Source of the DNA: Henricia sp. BOLD:AAB3569
Lineage: Eukaryota > Echinodermata > Asteroidea > Spinulosida > Echinasteridae
Assembly (NCBI GenBank): GCA_037783545.1
Contig: JBBELK010000094.1
Coordinates: 434,001 to 498,000 of the forward strand
DNA: 64,000 nt
Reading direction: 5' to 3'
Shown here: piece by piece, positions 38,601 through 50,500 of the stretch
Position numbering within the stretch: the stretch's first letter is position 1
Layout: each line of letters opens with the position of its first letter
Notes under the pieces: generated by a model
Databases searched by the model: none
What the model was told of the DNA's origin: nothing
The model's input: only the letters and a program-made list of their open reading frames with translations
Translations under genes and position numbers: made by a program

Positions 38601-40753
38601 TTTCCCTGCAGTAGACTTTCCACAAGATCATTAATACAATTTTTCGTTTCATCACTTGGAAAAGGTCACGGGAAGGTGTGAATCTGGAGTACTTGAAGAA
38701 CGTTGTGTTGTGCTACTTCCAAACGGAGAGTCATTCCAAAAGACAGAAGATGTTCAATGCTATAGCGACCATACTGCAGTTCAGCAAGAAAGAGGTACAT
38801 GACAGATAGGGATATACATGTAGTCAAGTCCCCAATGCATAGTTCCGAGATTGCCCAGTTAACCCCGCCCCTTAGATATTGTTGCTATGTGCTCACAAGC
38901 AATCGCAAAAAAATTGCGAGACTACGTACAAAGCAACGGGACTCGGCATGGAAAGCACAGATTCATTGGAGAAAACTCAAAGGTATTTATGTTTTGAGGT
39001 CGACAGTTACCGTAGCACACACTGAGCGAAGGGCTAGTAATGCAGGGATGACATATATTCATAAAAATGCGCTTTCCTACCTTTGAACAGCGAATCGCCC
39101 GACATTGAAACCAAAATTCACCCGGTCACTAGCGCATACAACATACAAACTGTATGGGCAGAAAATCGCGGGATTGTTTGTGATGATTGCATCACTTTGA
39201 CCTTTGTGGGCGCCGTCTGCTAGCTCTGTTGTGATTGGTCGCGGGTTCGGCTTGATTGACAGGTCGGAACTATGCATTAATTCAAGTTGCAAGCACGGTT
39301 GTAGCCTAAAAACTGAAAGGAATTCCTTGGATGTTTGAGACACAATGGTAGGGGGATACCCTCTGCCATATATCGTGCTGCATATGTTTCCATAAGTGTG
39401 ACATTTTGATGAATTTCTTTTTCAAGCTACCAACATTTTCAAACGAAATTCCTGTACCTAAACGGAGTAGAATATTTAAATTTACAAACAAACATGTCTT
39501 GGTACCAAGACATGTAAGGGGAACACCAAAACCCTATGCAACCAGGGGCCGATTTCACAAAGCGCTAAGACGCATTTTAGGAAGGGTCACTCTTCTCATC
39601 TTGGGATGGGAATTAAGATGCATCGAACTCGTCTTAACTTTTGTGAAAATGATCCCAGGTCTCGGTGGGTAGTCGATAATTTGTACTAACTAGTGAGACC
39701 TGTTTGTTACTTGATGTAACCAGTTATCGCCAGGATTATTTCAAACATTTTTTTAAATTGAAGCAAGGAAAACAACTGAACTCAATAACCATGCGCTGTA
39801 AAGTATTGTTGTTATGTTGATGGACTGTCATTTTGTTATAAACTGTTTTGCCCATTTCCCTCGTCAATTACTGTGAGTGTAGATGTTAAAAGCAGTAATA
39901 AGTGAATTTCCCCTGAACGTGTTAACAAATCCTCCGCTCAACGATGCGGAAATATTGGCATGTTTAAAAAACCTCCGGCGTCAAGTTGTTAAATACACGA
40001 CCAGGTGGCGATTTCACAAAGTGCCGAGATGCGTCTTAGGAAGAGTCACTCGTAAAATTGATCCCAGTGGTTAGTTGATAATTTGTACTAACTGACGAGA
40101 CGGGAGAGGCTATAAGCCAGGCACTCCATGCATGACCCGATTGCGGATCGCACAGTTCACAGCTGCAAGGGCTCGAATGTGGATGTGTATGCACCTGCAC
40201 GTACACCAATTGAGTACATTCCTTCCATAACCATGACGGGTTCGTACACAGGCTGTGATGGGAAAGCACGGAGTGCCTGGCTTATAGCCTCAGCCCTGAC
40301 GAGACTTACTTGATTTTAAATACATGACCAGGGGCTGATTTTACAAAGTGCTGAGATGCGTCTTAGGAAGGGAGTCACTCTTCATATCTTGGGAATAGAG
40401 CTTCTGCACCGGCGGCCATGACAGGTTTTCTTATTTAAATGATGTAACAATAGAACCACAAAGCACCTACTCATGCATGACACAAGGTGACAATGTGACT
40501 GCCCCCTGTCATGGCCGCATTGAACTTGTCTCAACTTTTGGGGAAAGGTTGCTAATCAGCATACACAAAAATGAGAGTAATAATTCTCTAAAGCCCTGTA
40601 TTAATTTATAAAAGAAACAATCAACTGCAGAAGTGTCATGACGTTAGGGGGACACTGTGTCCTATTTCCATTTCGTTTCTTTTTTTCTGCCAACAGAAAG
40701 AGGGAGTATTGAAGAAGCAAGGAGCATCGTGGTGGGGATACGGACAGACGTGA
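26692..40753 (+). CDS. GCC1: GCC1-like GRIP golgin, 17 exons
   Basis: Coding starts at ATG 26711. Exons: 26692-26798, 27650-27849, 27972-28133, 28897-28986, 29733-29861, 30475-30523, 31374-31515, 32063-32244, 32542-32741, 33209-33351, 34641-34757, 35720-35800, 36006-36142, 36797-36902, 37399-37601, 38665-38794, 40697-40753. Splice phases agree throughout. The peptide is almost wholly coiled coil and matches GCC1 block by block: RKDLLETVEKQKEQLGRYEN, DVVHAYKNLSKEKEALEASV, LKQLKEEFERYKMRAQ, and a C-terminal GRIP-type domain (VNLEYLKNVVLCYF). GRIP golgins tether vesicles at the trans-Golgi through Arl1-type GTPases. The last exon ends ASWWGYGQT, comparable to the vertebrate SWW tail. Human GCC1 has an almost intronless coding region; here it is split into 17 exons. 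The exon 4 donor (GTCGGG) is weak. Confidence 0.9.
26999..27192. repeat. Degenerate short-period TTCGCCC repeat (intron 1)
   Basis: About eleven imperfect units of 15-18 nt occur, each with ACTTCGCCC, ATTTCGCCC or ATTTTGCCC plus an A/C-rich tail. The last two or three are inverted (GGGCGAAATGG), which makes the end fold back. A related stretch is at 3370-3480. Confidence 0.7.
27341..27484. repeat. Palindromic MITE, GCGCGC family copy 2 (intron 1)
   Basis: The ends TTAAAGGCACAGGCTCGTCA and its complement are near perfect. It is the best-preserved copy in the window, in the first GCC1-like intron. Confidence 0.8.
28230..28372. repeat. Inverted-repeat element in GCC1-like intron 3
   Basis: ACCGTATTGAATAGCCGCCA and its complement (TGGTGGCTATTCAATACAGT) flank about 70 bp. 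MITE-like; no coding content. Confidence 0.7.
29380..29690. repeat. Interspersed repeat copy 1 (intron 4)
   Basis: The segment beginning with GTGATCCAAAACTGG and containing AATACCTCGATCTGTAAAGA recurs at about 37770-38300 in another intron of the same gene. Both copies end near a TTCCGTCCCT hairpin and GGAATTGGATC, complementary to the start, so this is a TIR-type non-autonomous element. Confidence 0.65.
30543..31096. mobile_element. pogo/Tigger-like MITE (intron 6)
   Basis: The ends TACAGTAGAACATCG and CGATGCTCTACTGTA face inward, about 550 bp apart, with inner GTTATTA/TAACGA-type repeats continuing the TIR. TA flanks and the CAGTAGA end resemble pogo/Tigger non-autonomous elements. No transposase. 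Confidence 0.65.
31180..31275 (-). repeat. tRNA-like sequence (SINE head or tRNA pseudogene)
   Basis: On the minus strand a TGGTCTGGTGGGTAAACGC A-box-like stretch is followed by GGGTTCGAGTCCC, a canonical B box and T arm. The rest departs from a full cloverleaf, so I call a tRNA-derived repeat in intron 6. Similar reversed B boxes occur at about 32442 and 35388. Confidence 0.5.
33002..33175. repeat. Tandem duplication in intron 9, about 105 bp
   Basis: GTCTGCTCGCAAGTGGTCGT occurs at 33005 and about 33108, followed by similar GAAACATG...ACGTTACCAGACTA tracts, so two diverged tandem copies. Confidence 0.6.
34911..35319. repeat. TIR element copy 1 (intron 11)
   Basis: The ends AATGCATAGTTCCGA and TCGGAACTATGCATT are inverted. 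A second, closely similar copy lies at 38833-39278 in intron 16 of the same gene. Both enclose the same roughly 400-bp body with no intact ORF. The similarity points to a recently active non-autonomous family. Confidence 0.7.
36143..36665. repeat. Tandem array duplicating an exon end and splice donor
   Basis: Units of about 140 bp hold GGGAGCCTTCCAGACAATCT and an ACGGTCCGGCCACCATGCAT|GGGTGAGT segment derived from the end of exon 13 (real donor after 36142). Four CCTTCCAGACAATCT copies and three extra donor-like GGGTGAGT sites (about 36251, 36392, 36535) lie just downstream of the real site. Confidence 0.8.
37660..38600. repeat. Dispersed duplications in intron 15
   Basis: Three diverged copies of the CCTGCCAG(A/G)CA-TCTAGGTT segment occur at about 37664, 38372 and 38530. 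Two are preceded by remnants of the exon 15 end (a GGTGGAAAAG-like tract). A copy of the 29380 interspersed repeat occupies 37770-38300. The acceptor of exon 16 follows at 38664. Confidence 0.6.
38833..39278. repeat. TIR element copy 2 (intron 16)
   Basis: The same ends and body as 34911-35319, with a few internal differences and a short insertion near the right end. Confidence 0.7.
40411..40518. repeat. Small palindromic MITE copy 1 (intron 16)
   Basis: GGCGGCCATGACAGG faces CCTGTCATGGCCGC. An inverted copy sits at 61250-61365 in the TM7SF3-like gene. Confidence 0.7.
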
Positions 40754-41753
40754 CCAACGTTACAACGCCAAAAAAAGTCCTATTTTTAAAATTTTGTCTC
40801 CATTATTTTACAATATTTAACCACTGGTATCATTTTTAGTCCAGGATACTTTTATCTGAAACAGTGCTTCCTTTTAATTTTAAAAAATAAAATGAATGTC
40901 ATTCCTATAGAACTTTTGCAGCAGTGGCCATGTTTGGGATTACATTGGAAAACAGGGCTTAAGTTTCGGGTAAAAAAAAAATCAACTGACAACATTTTAC
41001 GAGGCCCGTGTGATTTTTCTCTCATCCCACACTTGTTTGTTTCATTTTAATGGCGATAGGCGCTATTTGAAATATTGGTTTTGTTACATTGCGAGAAAGT
41101 TTAGCATGCAACCGTGAGTTTTATAACACAAAAGTCACTTTTTATTTTCAACATTACTGGTTAAGTCACAGTGTTTTACCCTTTCGCAGCGACTGACCAT
41201 TTTGAGCGGGAGACTGCACTTGCAGTTTTTGGTTATACAGTACATGTCTCTGGGGTTGGAGACTTGATAACCAGTTTTTATTTCCCAAGTCCAGTCACAG
41301 GTCAAAAACTAAACTGACTTAAGCCGGCAAGTTGAGCAGGGCTCGAAATACCCACTGGACCGAGGTCAGTAATTTAACCCTCGGTCTAGTGCTTTCTCTA
41401 CCGTACTAGACCAGTGGTCCGGTGCATTTTAAAACTAACGAACAGTAAATCCAAGTTCCTTGTGGCTTTAGTCTTGTGAAAATAGCATCGGTCCAGTAAA
41501 TGATTTAAGCTACTAACCCTGTGGTCTAGCAGATTTTTTTATGAAATTCGAGCCCTGTTGAGAGACCATCTCTGCCCTGGTAGTACTGACCCATGGGCTA
41601 ATTCTGTATAACCGCTTCCCAAAAAACGGACACTTAAAACTGCATCTATATGCAGTCCCCTGTCGCGAAGGGGTTAAATGACATGTATGTTCGAATTTAA
41701 CAAAGGTCATTTTGGGAACAAGCAAAAGTGAGCCACTTTCATTTTAAGGTTTG
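40754..41753. other. 3' region of GCC1-like gene
   Basis: An AATAAA is present near 40887, a candidate polyadenylation signal for the upstream gene. Positions about 41180-41690 are a copy of a dispersed repeat also found at 62765-63115 (shared GTCTCTGGGG(T/C)TGGAGACTTG). No other gene is seen. Confidence 0.5.
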
Positions 41754-42373
41754 AGTAGGCACCATAGTTAGATATAGAAAACTAGAGTGTGCACTGGCTA
41801 TCCAAGTCACGTGTGTGGACTATGTTGATTTATTCGTTTGAGCTACAGAGCGAATTAGAATGAATCTACTTTACCCTTGTTATGTAAAGTGAAACGGTTC
41901 AGTGGTCACGAGTGGTATAAATAAGCACGAGTGACGCGCAGTGCTTCACTTCACGCTTGTTCGCTAATGCTGCATACTGCAAAACTTTTTACTCTTAACA
42001 AATTAGCATTCCTTGCATACACAATGTCAACAAAGCCGTGACATTTGTTACGCCTGCGGTACCCAAGGCCATTGGAGTAGAATCGGCCCAAATTACCGCA
42101 ACAGCTAAGCACTTCGGCACCAGAATGACGTCCAGCACCGGAACGGTCCATGGGACAAGGCAACATCGGCGTTCCCGGGCGGGGAACGCGTCCGCTGGGA
42201 CCACCCCTTGTAGGGCGAGAGAGAGAGGTCGAGAGGAGGGGAACGGGCCACAGTCCCGAGAGTCACAAGAGCAAGTTAAGTTTCTTGATTCCAGTAACCC
42301 CACTTTATATCACTTATGATTATTTTGAGTACGAAGAAAATACCAAGACTTAAGTACAGCCTTTTTTCCTTGG

Positions 42374-42550
42374 GGAAAATGGTTTTCTGTTAAGTTTGAC
42401 CTCGAAGCGGGGTACCACCACATTATTATCTTTCCTGAGCATCGAAAATACCTTGGGTTTGTGTGGTTTATTAACGGGAACCCCACGCTTTACCAGTTTA
42501 AGGTCTTGCCTTTTGGCCTTTCGATCGCCCCTTATGTTTTTACAAAGTGA
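42374..42550 (+). pseudogene. Reverse transcriptase fragment (DIRS type)
   Basis: The open stretch contains KFDLEAGYHHIIIFPEHRKY, then LPFGLSIAPYVFTK, the palm motifs of DIRS-family reverse transcriptases, and ends in a stop at 42548-42550. The catalytic YLDD-equivalent follows in another frame in degenerate form. Broken, so not expected to work. Confidence 0.75.
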
Positions 42551-43379
42551 TCAGACCATTGGTTCAGAAGGGAGAAGCGAAGGAAGGTAAATCGTAGTAT
42601 ATCCGGACGATGGACTGGGTTACGCGAAGGGTTTTCATAAAGCCATACAACACAGTGAAGCGGTCAAAACAAAAGTGTATGGAATCCTGTCTCGGAAACA
42701 GTATGGCCGGGTCTACATTTGACTTACAGCTTGGTTCACTGAATATGCCAGAAAGACGATTTTCCAGCATTGGATACCTAATGGAGGGGATACAGTCTCT
42801 TTTCCTCAAACCATTAAAAATAATAAACCTTGGACGTACCAAGTCAGCGTTCGAAATCTCGCCATCTTTGGCCGGGAAAATTGCCTCGGCATTTAAGGCA
42901 TACCTTGTTGTCGGACTAACGAGCAAGATCATGACAAAAGCCATTCATTGTTCAATAGAACGGAGATTCCTGGAATTCCAAAGTCGAACTTTCTATTCAT
43001 GCGCGCGAAGAACCGCATTTTTGGTTGCATAATATCGAGTCACCTAAAACTACGTTTTTTTTTTAGACATGTGGTGTAAGACCACGGGCATGTTGCATAC
43101 AACTGACAATATAATATAAAGATTAGACATGTCCCTCGACAGTCTCACAAAACAGATCGATGCAGACAAGTGTTGTCTGGCTGCAGCCAGATGGCCTCTC
43201 TTGTTGGCCAGATAACGTATCTGACTAATTCAGACTAGATCTTTGTATTGCTGTATACATGTAGATGCAAGAGCCAGCTGGAATGCACCAGTAATTGTCC
43301 GTGGAGATACATATAATAAAAAGAAGTCAGAGCCCTAAACAACCAGGGACTAAGTATTTAGTATAAATTACTAAGGAGT

Positions 43380-44740
43380 AACGTAGAAGTTCTTGAAAAC
43401 GAAACAGTAAGATGGTTCACTGACAATAAGAATGTAAAGAATATCATAAGCTCGACACTTTGATCTGTCCAGCCTGGTAAATCGGGGCCATATTGGGTCG
43501 TTCTATTTCCAGATGGTCTTTCGATAAGATCAGAAATTGAAAAATGTTCTTGAATTTTAAGTCCGTTCTTTTGTTCAGAGCAAGCAGAGGAGCAAACACA
43601 AAGTTTGTGGAAAACATGTGTCGCAGCACAGCACTGGCAGTGAGATTTAACGGCTCTAACCAAGCCAGAAATGCGTTCAGAACGCAGTACGTTGGTTGCC
43701 AGCCAACCCAAAGCACTCGTGGCAATTATCCACAGTGGATGAAGCTGTTATGAGACATGCTTGATCGGTTACATTTGTATACATGTAACTTTGGCGGATA
43801 TGTTTCCCTTAGTGCGGGAACCTCGGCTGAAGGTGCGGGGAGGTCGGTTCGTGCATGGGATCGTAGAGAGGCTCGGCGGGGCTCCGGTTGAAAATGAGGG
43901 GGCCAGAGGCGGTGATCGGATGGGGAGTGTCGTGGAGGTTCTTGAGAGCAGAACGGTGGGATGGTTCGCTGATGGTAGGAGTGTAAAGACAATCATAAAC
44001 TCGGGACTTTGACCTGTCCAGCCTGGCAATCGGCGCCAGATTGGGTCGGTCTATTTCCCGATAGTCTTTCGCCAAGATCAGAAATTGCCGATTTGTTTAA
44101 TTTTCAGTCCGTTCTTTTGTTCAGAGCAGACAGAGGAGCAAACACAAAGTTTGTAGAAATTATTTGTCGCAGGACAGTACTGGCAGTGAGATTAACGGCC
44201 CTAACCAAGCCAGAAATGCGTTCAGAACGCAGTACGGCGGTTGCCAGGCAACCCAAAGCACTCGTGTGCATCCATCCACAGCGGATGAAACTGCTATATA
44301 TGGGGCATGCTTGACTGGTTACCTTTGTATACATGTGCCTTATAACTGAAACATGCGTAAGAACGCAAAGACAATCATAAACTCGGGACTTTGATCTGAC
44401 CAGCCTGGCAATCGGCGCCATATTGGGTCCGTCTATTTCCCGATAGTCTTCCGTCAAGATCAGAAATTGCCGAAATTTTTGAATTTTCAGTCCGTTCTTT
44501 TGTTCAGAGGAGCAAACACAAAGTTTGTGGAAAACATGTGTCGCAGTACAGTACTGGCAGTGAGATTTAAAGGCTCTAATCAAGCCAGAAATGCGTTCAG
44601 AACGCAGTAAGGAGGTTGCCAGGCAACCCGAAGCACTTGTGTGCAGTCATCCACAGTGGATGAAGCTGCTATGGGACATGCTTGATCGGTTATCTTTGTA
44701 TACATGTGCCTTATACCTGAAACATGCGTTTTGTTCTTTG
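43380..44740 (+). pseudogene. Triplicated RNase H-like region of the DIRS copy
   Basis: The first unit has VRWFTDNKNVKNIISS (about 43407), the RNase H-type D-N-K block of DIRS polyproteins, followed by a stop. Diverged copies of the same segment start near 43940 and 44350, and each is followed by the same 300-bp tract. The tandem units have no continuous frame. Confidence 0.6.
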
Positions 44741-45036
44741 TTTGGTTAAGCTCGTCTTCAGTAGCCAACCAGGGAGGAAGGAGTCTCTTTGAGTCGGCGA
44801 GCCCGAACGACACCTTGGATCGCATGGCCAGTCTTTCGGACCCCACATGGGACGGTATCGTGCTTCGGACCTCGGAGGGACTTAAACGGACACTGTTAAA
44901 GTCAAGGAAGGAACCCATTGCAACGGAGATCGTTGCTGAACTGGCGCAGAAGATTGGAGCAGACAAAACTGTCGCTAATTCGATGAACATTTATATTCCT
45001 AGCAATGATAGACCTACGCATGTTTTCTGCGTTTAA
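44740..45036 (+). pseudogene. Tyrosine recombinase N-terminal remnant
   Basis: EGLKRTLLKSRKEPIATEIV and the following helix match the segment leading into the catalytic domain of DIRS tyrosine recombinases. The catalytic R-H-R-Y part is absent before the stop at 45036, so it is truncated. Confidence 0.55.
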
Positions 45037-46779
45037 TGAGTTAGCCTCGCTTTAAACCAACAATCTGCATTTTCAAGATGACCATCTATTCATAGATGTT
45101 GTATTGAGTAAAAACCGATGTGAACGGGCAGGGAAGTTCAGTTACAATATCAAGGTCATATCTGTACACGTGCCCGGTCGCCACGTTGGAACTTTGCTCG
45201 ACTCTAGCCAGGGTTCAAAGTTCTGACAAGGGCATTTAAATTTTCAGGAATTTATCCGAAACGGATAGGTTTTGTGTAAAATTACAAACCCATGACGTTT
45301 CTCGTGTTAGAGAGATATTTTGGATGTCATCCCGTTGAGTGGGTGACGGTGCGAGGGGCGGGAGGGGATCGAGGTAGCGATCCGTCGTAGCGTGCGTCCC
45401 GCACGCACCGGTGAGAGAGAGAGAGAGAGATCGGACAGGGCTCGTATGTAACGGAGGATGTATCAATGTTGCTCGGCATAGTTTGAGAGCAGAAGGAGCC
45501 TCAGAGGCTGCCAATGCATGAGTTCCCGACAGGTTTTTCAAACGCCACGGGCATTGGAAGTCGGAAACAACCAAAGACACATATACGTGCGAGACAGTTT
45601 TTAAGTCTCTTATCAGTTTCTAAGTCTTTGGGTATCTAAACTAGCCCGTTCTTTATAATTCATCCAGGTCACAGCGCCAAGCGGTGTATACCAAAATCAT
45701 TGTAGTTGTGGTGTTGTTTCTTGTGAAACGTGTTTAAAGGGTAAATGTTGATTTATTCGTTTGAGCTACAGAGCGAATTAGAATGAATCTACTTTACCCT
45801 TGTTATGTAAAGTGAAACGGTTCAGTGGTCACGAGTGGTATAAATAAGCACGAGTGACGCGCAGTGCTTCACTTCACGCTTGTTCGCTAATGCTGCATAC
45901 TGCAAAACTTTTTACTCTTGGGGGAGGGGACACCGTTGTTTTTTTTGCTAGCCTGAAAGCAGTTGGTTCGCATAGGTCAGGCGTACGTTTCCATTTTTCC
46001 TGGAAAGGTTTTTGTGGTTTTTCGTATCTGGCAGCCAACATAACAACGGGTGTGCGGTCGGGTAAAATATACCCGTCAGCTTCAATATTAAGTTGATTAT
46101 CCATGTCTTTGTTTGTCGATAAAGGAGTTGAACCTTTTATTCTTAGCTAATTGAATTGATGGACATGGAGTTGTTTCGTGCAATAAAGCAGCCAGGTCAC
46201 AGCGCCAAGCGGTGTATACCAAAATCATTGTAGTTGTGGTGTTGTTTCTTGTGAAACGTGTTTAAAGGGTAAGTGCTGATGTGGGCGGAGCCATGTTTGC
46301 TTAACGTTCAGACGTGTTAACACGAGCATACTCCTGCCCGTGCGAATGGCAAGATTAACGACACTCAGGTCATTGAGAGTGTACTCCCCAACAAATGGGG
46401 AGTGTGCTCTTACTCCTGACGAGTGTCATGTGACATGGCAGGATTTTTTTGTGAATTTGCTAAACGTGTCAACTGGAACAACTCCTCACTAAGGTTTGTT
46501 TTACACGATATCAAAGGTTCTCACGACTTGTATTTTCTTGTGAGCAGTGGAACGGTGTTTTTTGTGTAGTCATGGCAAGAGACGGCCATTCGCGCATGTG
46601 GACTTGCCGTTCGCATAATGTGACGCATTACTCCAGACCGGAGTAGCGAGAACTGCACGCCCGAACGCAGCCTATGAGTGCGCGACACCCCTTTGCCCAC
46701 CATGCACCCATAATGGGGGCGTCCATATGTATTGGGAGTGTGCACTCTAGTTTTCTATATCTAACTCTATAGTAGGCAC

Positions 46780-47506
46780 AAATATATTTTTAGTTTAATA
46801 AAAAAGATAAATTATGCATGATTTTCTGGGTTGGGGCGGTTAAGATTTTTTTTCCCTTTGGAAATAGGTTTAATGTGTAAATTGCATGTCCATAAAAAAA
46901 AATCTAGTTCGGCTTTTTAGGTGGGTCTATTTTAATAATTTCTTTTCAAAACGGAAAGACTGTGGTTATGTCTTACTGTCAATCATGTAATTAAGAAAAA
47001 CAAGGTTCACTACATTAAAATGTAAATGCTGTGCATGAATGTACTTTGAGCTTATGTAACAGTAAAATGTAATATATTATTTATGATACAAAAACAATTT
47101 GGTGTTTGTTTCTATTTGTCAGATTTTTTGGTTAAAAAATCTCCCATTTACGAAATATTTACAAGATAAAGAATACATATATACACATTGTGAGGGCAAC
47201 TAGGCCAGCAATGCCCTATCCTCTTAAATTTCATGAGGCTTGTATACACTGATAACCAGTACACATTTGGAACAAAGTTGGTCATGGTGCCCCTCCAGTT
47301 GGCCTCGGTGCCCCTTGAAATACAGACAAAATCAAGGCTGGAGTGACCTGCAGTTTAATATATGCACTATACGCAATCGACATAAAATGTGCATGCAAAC
47401 CCAGTATCCAAAGTTGGGCAGTAACCACAGTTGGGACCAGTTACCTTTCTGTGACGTCATGCCCGACAATTAATATGCAGTAGGTTGTTAGTCTTTTCTC
47501 CAGTCG
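46780..47506. other. Between convergent gene ends, nothing recognised
   Basis: AT-rich DNA downstream of both the GCC1-like and RAD51AP1-like genes. The 3' UTR of the latter should lie here on the minus strand. Confidence 0.5.
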
Positions 47507-50500
47507 TCAGAGTACCTTTGCGCCAGGATGCAGGGGTTTTATCCTTACATTCCTTGAGAGGCCAAGTCGGATAGGCTGGCCGGGGGAGACTAGCTTGACT
47601 CCTCCTAAAGGGTTGGATTCGCTTAAACCTGGGTGGGAGAGAAACATTAAAAACAGATTACAGGATTGGAAAACTGTTCCATCTCCTTGCGTGATTGCGG
47701 ATGTGTCTGATAAAAACCAACCTGTGTATAAGTCAGCTCAGTACATCATCAGTATTAGAAAGAAGTATATACACTCACGCCCGACTGAACAGGAGCTAGT
47801 TTTGTAAACAAAGCTAAAATTAAATTGCGCAAAAAAATGGAAGATGCAAAACAGGATCAAGGAGCATGAGAGGTCAATTTGACACGTCCTTTATTTGCTA
47901 TCAGCTTTTTCGGAAAGTTTAGTTAGTCCCTCAGTCCTCACCATGACCGACTTTTTCTGCACACAGATCTGCACGCTTAGCGTAACACCAAATGCACGCC
48001 TGATCACTGCTCTGTTCTGCCTGAGAAGGGTGACTTTGATTCTTATTCGTCTCTCCGGGTCATCCAGTCATGCAGATTTTTCCGGAAAATTTATTTCGTT
48101 TTAACCTAAGAATTATTTCAAATATCCACCACAAGAAAATGGCAAATTTGCAATCTTCAATTTGGAATTGGAAGCAAAAAGGTTGGTGTAATTACTGCAG
48201 TGCTTTATGGAACCAGGAAAATTAGTTTTCAAAACATCGGTGGTTTTTTGACGATATCCTTGAAAATATACAGAATGAGAACGCGGAATTTCAGAATGGT
48301 AATGAGACAAATGGTAACAAGTAGTGTGTCTTATACTCCTTTGGTAACGTCAAGATTAATAACCAAAGTTATCCAATAGTAGCCGCCTTTACTGAACACA
48401 AGATTTGAAAGAGGATGAGTCAAGCTATGAGTACATGCCTATCAATAGACCTAAAACGTAATGACGTCACGCGATGTTTACCGCGGTGCATTATGGGTAA
48501 AAAGTGGGGCCGAAATCGCTAGTTTTCGAACTTTGCGTGTGTTGCATGCATAGCGCCTAGCGTATTATGCACGTAACTTTGTGAACTTTACTAACCGCTT
48601 CGCTGGTAAAAAATGTCTAAAACAAAGATCGTAAATTTCTAAAATGGTTCGTGTCAACTTAGTTGTGCCTGCGTGAGTTTTAAGCGCACGACGGACGCCG
48701 GAACTATGGTTTTAACTTTTAAGGCTTCAAAAGGCGGCGAAAATGGCCCTGCAATAATTGTGCTAACTAGCGATGCAGAGATTTCGCCCCTACTTTTCAC
48801 CCATAATGCACCGCGGTAAATTGCGTGACGTCATTATGTCATAGGTCTATTGAGGGTGTGTTTGCAGAAGCTTGAATTTCTTTGAGTTGAAAGAAATACA
48901 GGGCGTTTTTAGGAGAAAGCTGCAGGGCAATTTTGGGCACTTTGATCACTAATTGGATAAATTTGACAGCAAAGTTTCAAAAACTGTAATTCTTACTAGA
49001 TGGTGACGCCCATACATGCTTCCTTGCAATGGGAGGTGTAAGTTTCTGGCTTGCGTCTTGGAAATTCGTCTTTACGCCTCCAGTAACTGCCGGGGGCGTA
49101 AACCCCATCACCGGACCCCCGACCTGAGGGCGTCTGACCAAGGGTGTGACGGGGGTTGTGGGGTTGGGTGCTGAACCTGTAGTCAACAATTTTTTTTTTA
49201 ACAAAACAGAGATGCCTGAACTATTTTTGGCAAAATATAAAAGTTAAGACCAGGTCAAGCACCACAAATACAGACTCTTGAGTCATTTCTACATTCATTG
49301 TGTGAATCTCCCCACCACAAGATCATACTTTGCAACACTCCGAGACGGCCGCCACGGAGCGAGATTTGCTACACTGACAGGCCGTCCACAGCCGTCAAGT
49401 TCAAAACACGGTGTGTACAAATGAATGGTGGACAATGGACGTGTTTACATGTCAACCATTTAAGACAGCAGCAAAGCTGACGTTTTAACTCTTCCTCCGC
49501 CCCTGTGACTATACATTGCCATAAGTGGTTAAGTTATATACATGCTTCTTTAACTAATAATGATTGAACGTCGAACGAAACAATTTCCCTAATATAAACA
49601 GGTTCAAATAGATGTTACAAAACAGTAGGTACTTTTGTTCTGAGCCGTCCTGGGCGTTGTTTTTGCTTTTTTATCATCAGATGCTTTCCTCGCCCTCCCT
49701 CCAGCTTCTTTTTTCTTGCCCCTCTCGGCAGATTTGGGACTCTTTCCTTTGTTGATTGGTTTTCTCTTTTTACTCGAGGCGGCAAATTCTTCGTAATCGC
49801 TGTCTACGGCGTCGTATTCGTCGGAGCTGCTGTCACCACTGCTATCTGTTTAGATATAAATGTTTTCAAAAAATGAATTGTTGCTCGTTACAAGATTTTC
49901 ACCAGAAAATGGATTTCGTTTTAACCTAAGAATCACATAATACTTCCCCAAAATACTATCCATGGGACGAAAATGGGAAATTTGCAATCTCCAATTTGGA
50001 TGTAGATGCAAAAAGGTTAGTGTAATTACTGCACTGCTTTCTGGAACCGGATAAATTAGTTTACAAAACATTGGTGTTTTTGTTGACGATATCCTTAAAA
50101 ATACATGTATAGATATTTATTATTAAATTGGATTTAATGTAGGAAAATAATATATCAAATTTTAGCTGAACATATCCCTCGAAGGAATAGAGCTTAAGAG
50201 AGATCATGATGGCAAGCTTCACTGAACAGGAATGCAACAAAGGGGTGTGGGGTCAGAATGAAAAACACCAAATAACAATGCAACTTGTGTGTAGACAATT
50301 AGGACATTTTTAAGTGAGTTTGGATTTATCAATGTCTTGTCAAAAACATCCAAATCAAAATGGTTAAATTGTCCAATCTGAATCGTGCCATTGCATTAGG
50401 TATGGTGGAAGCAAAATACTGAACTGTAACTCCCCTTGCTTGAGTGCAATAAAGTTGACATCGTTGTTTTTTGGTGTTTTTCATTCTGACCCCACACTCC

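Larger units (their letters stand above)
41822..46272 (+). mobile_element. DIRS-type retrotransposon with split direct repeats (decayed)
   Basis: Repeat A (175 bp) at 41822-41996 recurs at 45745-45919, and repeat B (81 bp) at 45664-45744 recurs at 46192-46272. The layout A1-body-B1-A2-B2 is the split direct repeat of DIRS/Ngaro-type tyrosine-recombinase retrotransposons. The body holds, in order, a zinc-knuckle Gag remnant (42016-42080), reverse transcriptase, RNase H-like pieces and a recombinase remnant, all broken by stops. A1 and A2 look identical. Confidence 0.75.
41763..46770. mobile_element. TIR element with 9-bp duplication, host of DIRS insertion
   Basis: TTAGATATAGAAAACTAGAG lies just inside the left end and its complement just inside the right end. 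AGTAGGCAC flanks both sides (41754-41762 and 46771-46779). A 9-bp duplication suggests a Mutator-like or hAT-like non-autonomous element. No transposase is found; most of the inside is the DIRS copy. Confidence 0.6.

Noticed and set aside
42038-42319. 93-codon frame in the DIRS copy as a gene
   Set aside because: The zinc-knuckle reading lies in another frame; this frame is a by-product.
41822-45919. LTR retrotransposon with 175-bp LTRs
   Set aside because: The extra B1/B2 repeats, the lack of typical LTR ends and the recombinase remnant fit DIRS split repeats better.
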